The notes under the pieces are model-generated. The model was not told where the DNA came from and ran no database searches. It saw only the letters and a list, made by a program, of their open reading frames with translations. From positions 147,328 through 211,327 of the forward strand of contig JAODTK010005376.1 in NCBI GenBank assembly GCA_026419785.1: a stretch of DNA of 64,000 nucleotides. The letters are read 5' to 3'. Source of the stretch: Sclerodactyla briareus. Taxonomy: Eukaryota > Echinodermata > Holothuroidea > Dendrochirotida > Sclerodactylidae. Position numbers and translations under genes: made by a program. Positions 58,061-64,000 of the stretch are shown one piece after another (within the stretch, counting starts at the first letter, position 1; every line of letters starts with the position of its first letter).

Positions 58061-59851
58061 TATGGATCGAATGAAAGCCTAGGAAATCAGAAGAGCCATG
58101 CGTCGAAAAATGCGGCTGAAGATTCCACGTGTTTTTTTTGTGTTTTATTTTTCATTTTCAGAATAAGAAGTTGTTAATCTGTCCTTAGATCTTAAACTAT
58201 TCGAAAACACCTTTGGCAGTAAGTAATGTCAGTGTCTGCCCCATTTTGTAATGACTGGTGTAACTCGGCCAGGACTTACACCTCGGTCTCGGAGGAGAAC
58301 ACTGGAGACACCCCAGGGCTCCGGCGGTGAAAGACTGGCCAACTTTTATTGCATGTCCTGTTCACACTATGCATACGATACGATCTGATAATTTTATCGG
58401 ACGTCGAGTAAAAAAAATGTTATTTTCAATAGGAGTGTTCACACTATTGCGATACAATACAAAATTGATATCGACGTCACGCTGAACACCTCTTCTATTT
58501 GTTAAACTTTATTCGTATGATAAATTCATCGATGCGATGAATTGCGCAATGCATACCAACCTGCAAGAGTAGTAACGTCAAACGGGCTATTTTGGGACGT
58601 TTTGGCGTGAATGTACATCCGATAATATTATCGAATCGTTTATCGTCATCGCTCAGTGTGAACATGCTTTCAACCGCCATTCCTATGATAGGCCCTGCCC
58701 CAGGTGTCAAAGTAACACGGTACATCAGTACCAATAGTCCTCCGCTAAGTAGCCTACTGAGGAATCGTCAAATCTAATTTGATTTTCATTTATTTCCAAT
58801 ATGCGAATTAGAGAGATAAAACTCAGCTCAGTACTTGGGGACGAAATGCACTGGCGTCCCGCTCAACCAAAATTCGGGGAGGGGGTGACGCCTCCCCTCT
58901 TTCTTTTTCTCCCCTCCCCAAATCGCCTCGCCCATGTTTGATGAAGGATTAAGCGAATTAATCGTTTTCTCTTTCCATTCATTCAGAACGGTCGCAAATT
59001 TATAGTGCTCATATAGAGTACATTACCTTTTTTGTTAATTTTCTTATTATGTAATATAAATAATATGACTGTTCCATCTGTTAATCTGCTTAACATCTTG
59101 GATCATTGGTAACTCTGGAACTGCCCTTCAAGACCTGTCACAGTGAGTGTTTCTGAGCTGTGTTATTTAGCATATACCAACCAAGTAGTCCGGATCGATT
59201 CGCTTAACTGTTAACAGCCGGAACTGATTCCTGTGTAACATTAGCACAAGGGACTGTTTTCAAAGTAATTACATCAAGCATCTATATTTTCATAATACGT
59301 TATTCAATGTCGTTTTTGCACACTAACCACTAAAAGTTTTTGATATGTTTTCGACGTTGGCAAGAATGGAAAGCAAATTCGAATAAACAATGTAAATGAA
59401 CCCGTGTTCCGGTATAATATGTCTACCTCGAATGGTAACAAACAGTCCTATTATCGTACATGATTTCTCACCATTTGGGGGGTTGTCCTCTCCCAACACC
59501 AACCATCCACCTGAAGAGGTGGGACTTTTACCCAACTACTCTGGCCTTCAGTATTATTCTCGCTGGTTGGCCAGTAACACTGTCGTGAGGCGTTCGGCTT
59601 AATACCCACGAGGAAGGAGTACATACCGAAAAACTTAGTACAGTATGGTACCGTATGGTTAACGATAGCCGTTGCTTCCCGCTTTTGTGCGCTCAGCACC
59701 AAAAATGGGGGGAAAGCGAACTGTTGTCAGAGCACATACCCACAGCAGGTGGCCTGGGCGAGCTGCCGAGATCATCAGCCCCTCCCCCGCACAAGCTATG
59801 TGTAAGTGCACAGAGGAGTATCATAGCTTTCCTTTTCCTTATCCCCCCATG

Positions 59852-60033
59852 AGGTAGCACAAAGAGCCAACAACGTGTTGTGGGCATCATTAGGTGGACC
59901 TAAAGTGAAGGGTGGCTACACCGAATTCATCGTCCGTCTGAAAGGACTTGCTGGAGAATTCAAGTGCACCACTGAAGCCGACAAAACGGAGTCACTAACA
60001 GGACAGTGGAACTGGAAGACCATCGCTACTTGA
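59852..60033 (+). CDS. X-family C-terminal coding piece, copy B
   Basis: This is the best-preserved X copy. From 59896 it reads GYTEFIVRLKGLAGEFKCTT and on to ESLTGQWNWKTIAT, then TGA at 60031. Only 45 codons are clearly conserved. AGEFKC looks like an Ig strand F (compare GEYEC in Y), and G-x-W...C-like endings occur in CCP modules. Neither is firm. The DNA before it (GTAGCACAAAGAG at 59853) matches the tandem X copies at 12258 and 13733, which contain an extra segment of about 100 bases before the final Trp. No start or signal peptide was found, so it is probably a last exon or a remnant. Confidence 0.45.
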
Positions 60034-60798
60034 TGGACCAAATACACCAGCCAATTCTACCATATGGGTTCAAGCTTAGTAGCTTTTCAGGGGAGGAAAA
60101 AACTATAATTTTTGCCAAATTTGGTAATACTTGAAAATACCCCCTATTATTCAGCGCCAAGGGGCCTGAAATCAGATAAAACAAAATTACTATGAGAATG
60201 CATAGCGCACCGCGCTAGAATGTTTGGTAGGTGTCACGCTCTACTTGTGTGTAAAACGGGTGCATTCAAAAATGGCAGCGTAGTCGTCACGGAGCCACCA
60301 TTTTTGTAGGACAAATTTGGAAAAAAGAATGTCGGCTACACTGAGGCTGGCAACCCTGGAGTGATAATACCCCCACCCGAGACACCACACACATACTTTT
60401 CAGAAAGTTCGGGGGCGACGAGCGGCTCCACGCTCTAACGTCACACCCAGAGTTACTGAACTGCTGAATGCTGCGATGTAACCCACGCATGCATGCATGG
60501 ACTGGATTCATTATTTCAAAACCAATCAGGATCCTTTTCTAGGACACAGATTGTTTTTAGTGTCGAATTTGTTGTATAAAGGTATTTCAAGGACAGACAA
60601 TATGCTGTTTTGCCCGCCTTTTATACTCTGGGGAAATAGGGAATTTATGTTTAAGGATAGTCTAATGGATGTTAGAGATATATGGTTGAAGTTTCGTTGC
60701 AATTCTTTTGCTAAACACGGACAATCGCTCAGAATCGGCAGCTGCCAGAGTTTTGGTCTAAACCATTGCTGGCTTGTCAAGGGAGAAACATCATCAAC

Positions 60799-62026
60799 AT
60801 GGGTGACACTAAGAGACACATAACACTATTTGTGCTTTGTTCTTTGCTGATTACTGTTAACGGTTATCGTATTGAAATCAGTGACATGATTGAACATGAT
60901 TGTATACCGAGCACGAAAAATATCAGATGCCGTGCAATGCGTCAGAGATCCCCCTAATCGAAAAATGTTATTCAAACACAATGGTATAAAAATGTTGAAC
61001 TAATCCATAATAAACTTGGTTTTAAGGGGAGGGAAAGGAAGTAAACTGGAGGGAACTAAGATAAATCAGGTTAAAGTTGAGTCATGATGGAGAGTACGAG
61101 TGTATGGTTCTACATGATCAGGGTGTGTCGGAGACTAGATCATTGATAGTGAACGGTGCTCAGGAGGGGCCCGTATGTCTTCAAAAGAAAAACCTTGACG
61201 AAAATAGAAGGGTGACATGTCACCTTTATCGACTGTACGTGGTTCCCCGGTGATTTGGGAGAACATTAGTGCTTATGCAGCCGTGGAATGAACAACACAT
61301 GGCCAGTGTCATCACCACTAACTGGTCCATCAGATATAAACACCGGGAGGTGTGAAAGGAACTATATATCCTGTTAATGTTGGACCACTGAGGCTTTTGA
61401 ATAACGAAAATTACACGTGTGGGTCACCCACAAGGCCAGTGGGGGGGGAAACCCCTCTGTAGCTTCGGTCCTATTATCGTTAAACACGAACAGCAACAAA
61501 AAGAACCACCATTCGATCGAACCAGTCTTATCAAACCAGACGACCGAAAATCTCGAGGAGGGTGCTTCCCTCCATACACCCATCACACTACAGTTTAATC
61601 CAACACTTTGCATCTTTCACCTGGAAACATCGGTACTCGAGAAGCGATTCATGCAGCAATGGGGCCATAATTATTATAGTCCTCTTGGTTTAGCAATTGT
61701 TGTGTTCTGCTGGATTGTCCGGAATTATTCGCTTAACAAGAACGCAGTTATTAGGAACAGAAAGAAGCCATCAGTAGGAGTGGTGGGCCCTACATCACTA
61801 ACCCTGATAGAAAAGAAAGCACTAACACAGATTCATCCTACGACTGGCCGGTAATCGCAGAGACAGCACGATAGTTGCGCCATTGGAACAAATCGAGAGA
61901 AGCAAGCTGCATGCGGAGAATGAACACTGGAGAGGAGATCGATCTTGGGACCGTGAATGTTACTCCAAAAATTTATGGCGAGGAGGAGCAATGGAGGCTG
62001 ACGGATACTGTGATACCCTAAATAGG
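60799..62026 (+). CDS. Y-family receptor-like protein, two Ig-like domains, one membrane helix (copy 3)
   Basis: The ATG at 60799 opens MGDTKRHITLFVLCSLLI, a good signal peptide, followed by YRIEISD. Domain 1 has IRC-type strand B near 60930 and an undamaged SHDGEYECMVLHDQ (strand F) near 61080-61115, followed by GVSETRSLIVNG. Domain 2 keeps ENYTCGSP near 61409-61420 by DNA and frame comparison. A 145-codon frame (61417-61854) covers the stalk (EEGASLHTPITLQF), the membrane region (GLAIVVFCWIV) and the first part of the tail. The C-terminus reads TVNVTPKIYGEEEQ before a stop near 62023, a different frame from copy 1 at the last residues. It is intronless like the others. Broken frames probably include sequencing errors. 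Confidence 0.6.
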
Positions 62027-62686
62027 TGACTGTTGGTACCGAGCTATCTAGATAGGAGAACAACAACATGTCCATGTCACTTCATTTTGCCACCCTATGG
62101 GGGTGAACAGCAGGGAAGACACTTATATGCTGACAGTGATAGCTAGAACTTACTCGCCGATCGGAGCATTGTGGAGCAAGATGGACACAAGCGAGGGCAA
62201 TCGCAGGAGGACAGAATGAACACGCTGTCTAAAATGTGCACGAGAAGGTAGAAAACCACAGGAACTACCACAGTTACTGCTCCGTCTGGTCGTACGATAA
62301 CTAATAACATCATCCTATTGTGAATATGGTTACTATTAATATAAAATTAACAAATTAAACTAACACAAAATCAGGGATATTCGAAATTATGTTTGTGCGG
62401 AGATACCACACACAACGGTAGTAGGTTCCCTTTGAAGTCATTTGTATGGCCCGAGCAGAATCAAACCTCTGGAAGGCTCATGAATGCAAAAGTCGGCATA
62501 GGGGACAGGTCGGGGCAATTGTCGGTACGTTAGTAGCAGTCGGGCAGTTAGTGAGAATCGCGTTCCCAAAAAAAATATGCCTCACGTGTTTTGATAGAAT
62601 AGAACATGATGTGGCCTGTCGTCTGTCTTAGGACGACAAAAGAATCGTCCAGCCAGTTAATGTTACGTTAGCCATATATTGGTTCT

Positions 62687-62786
<100 letters not shown>

Positions 62787-64000
62787 GGTTCATTGTCAAT
62801 ATGGTGGTGTACGGAGAGAGTGTTTTGTGTTCATTATTTCTTATTACGATTCATAAGTGTGCAATGGACTGATCCCCATAATCATGCTTATGCGGAACAC
62901 CACGGTAGTAACGCCGGAAGAAACAGACCCATGGGATGGACCGACTCGGAATACATCACCCCGGAACGATTGAAGAATCGTGCTTTATGTATAGTAGGTT
63001 AATGGGGGGGGTTAATACTGGTAAGAGTCGAGGGAAGGTAATAGGGATTTAAGATGGTCCGAACTTAGTAACTTGAGTTCGGATTAGGTTTAGAGTTAGG
63101 AGTTTGAGTAGACATAAGATAGGGTTAGGTGTGAGATTGATATGACATGGTATTAGGTATGGATTATTCCCATTTATTACGGAACCTGAAACCTAACTAC
63201 TAGACTGCAAGTCGGGTGCTTCGTGATGTCTTAGAAGCCAAATGCATTGTGAAAAAACGTGTGTCAGTATCGTCGTCTTAAGAATGCAAAAATTCAATAT
63301 CTAGTGTAGTCGACCTTTAACAAAGGTACGGAATATAACAACAGAAATCTCTATTGGCTTGACCAATTTATTCTCCATCAGCACAATTCTAGCACGTAAC
63401 CATGCATTATAATCTGGGAATTAACCAGGTGCACGATACGCGCATACCAACATTAATCTTAAAGTTGAGTAAATCACGGCGTGCACCTCAGGTAATCGTG
63501 AATTTGCCCTCAACTTGCCGTTAAAAACTAGAAAATATACAGTCAATATTTACATATGGGCAAACAATGAATTATACTACATCTTGATGAACTAGATTAG
63601 ATTACACACAGCTTTAAAGTACCTCATTCCACTATACGGAGTGCAACGCCGCACCTCACGGTTCGCCGCTCGCGACGACCGCAAGCGGCAGCCGTAAGCT
63701 CCTTGCAACTCCTGGCGAAATTCACGCGGTTCGAGTTCCCAGACAGGATGTAGTGTTTGGACGCGCATGGGGGGGAATTCACCCCAGCAGAAGACACACG
63801 GGTGTCTCCCATTTCCAAAGGTCTGTTCTATGTCCTCCGAGAATTATGGAAGGAATTGGACTGATAGCAAAAAGAATACTGTTTTCAGTCGAGCTATTCC
63901 CGAGCTTCCAATTCTGCCATGCTTTGATTCATCGCAAAACTACGTGGGCCTTGCGGAACTTCGAAAATTTTTGAACTCGTTTCAAAAATTCGCCCGCAAC

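Overview
This window is nuclear DNA from an animal, most likely a marine invertebrate. The evidence is an Ig-superfamily membrane-protein family, decayed CR1/L2-type non-LTR retrotransposons, tRNA-derived SINE heads, inverted-repeat DNA elements and many microsatellites. There are no operons, no bacterial gene organisation and no CRISPR. The phylum cannot be fixed from the sequence. Homopolymer-length differences and single-base indels are dense wherever two copies of the same sequence can be compared. I suspect uncorrected long-read noise, so a broken reading frame here does not prove a pseudogene.

Both ends of the window are copies of one duplicated block. Bases 1 to about 9430 (copy A) align with about 57446 to the window end (copy B). 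Copy A carries three extra pieces that B lacks: a short LINE/SINE-like 3' tail near 1217-1384, an insertion at about 1541-2965, and another at about 4690-6110. Each copy carries two gene families in the same order. Family X is seen as a short C-terminal coding piece. Family Y is a gene for a small receptor-like protein: signal peptide, two Ig-like domains, stalk, one membrane helix and a cytoplasmic tail, with no visible intron. Y occurs three times (6515-7698, 56245-57400 truncated at its 5' end, 60799-62026). X occurs four times (4197-4344, 12258-12590, 13733-14025, 59852-60033). The likely picture is a tandemly expanding cluster of cell-surface or secreted recognition genes.

The middle, about 14-56 kb, has no gene that I can defend. 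It is a mosaic of repeats. From 15.6 to 20 kb there are GC-run transposon-like ends and a satellite of about 225 bp with a GC-rich hairpin. At 30.2-31.0 kb there is an 817-bp element with 30-bp inverted ends and a 5-bp target duplication. At 32.28-32.63 kb there is a 354-bp element with inverted ends and a TTA duplication. CR1/L2-like remnants lie at 31.7, 32.0, 36.6, 39-40.4, 45.3, 51.8 and 51.9-53.2 kb. AGGTCA-rich tandem repeats lie at 35.3-36.4 and 55.7-56.2 kb. A LINE C-terminus and a double tRNA-like SINE lie at 47.1-47.9 kb, and a KpnI/SphI-site minisatellite at 48.5-49.1 kb. The stretches 20-30 kb and 53.2-55.7 kb are essentially featureless to the eye.
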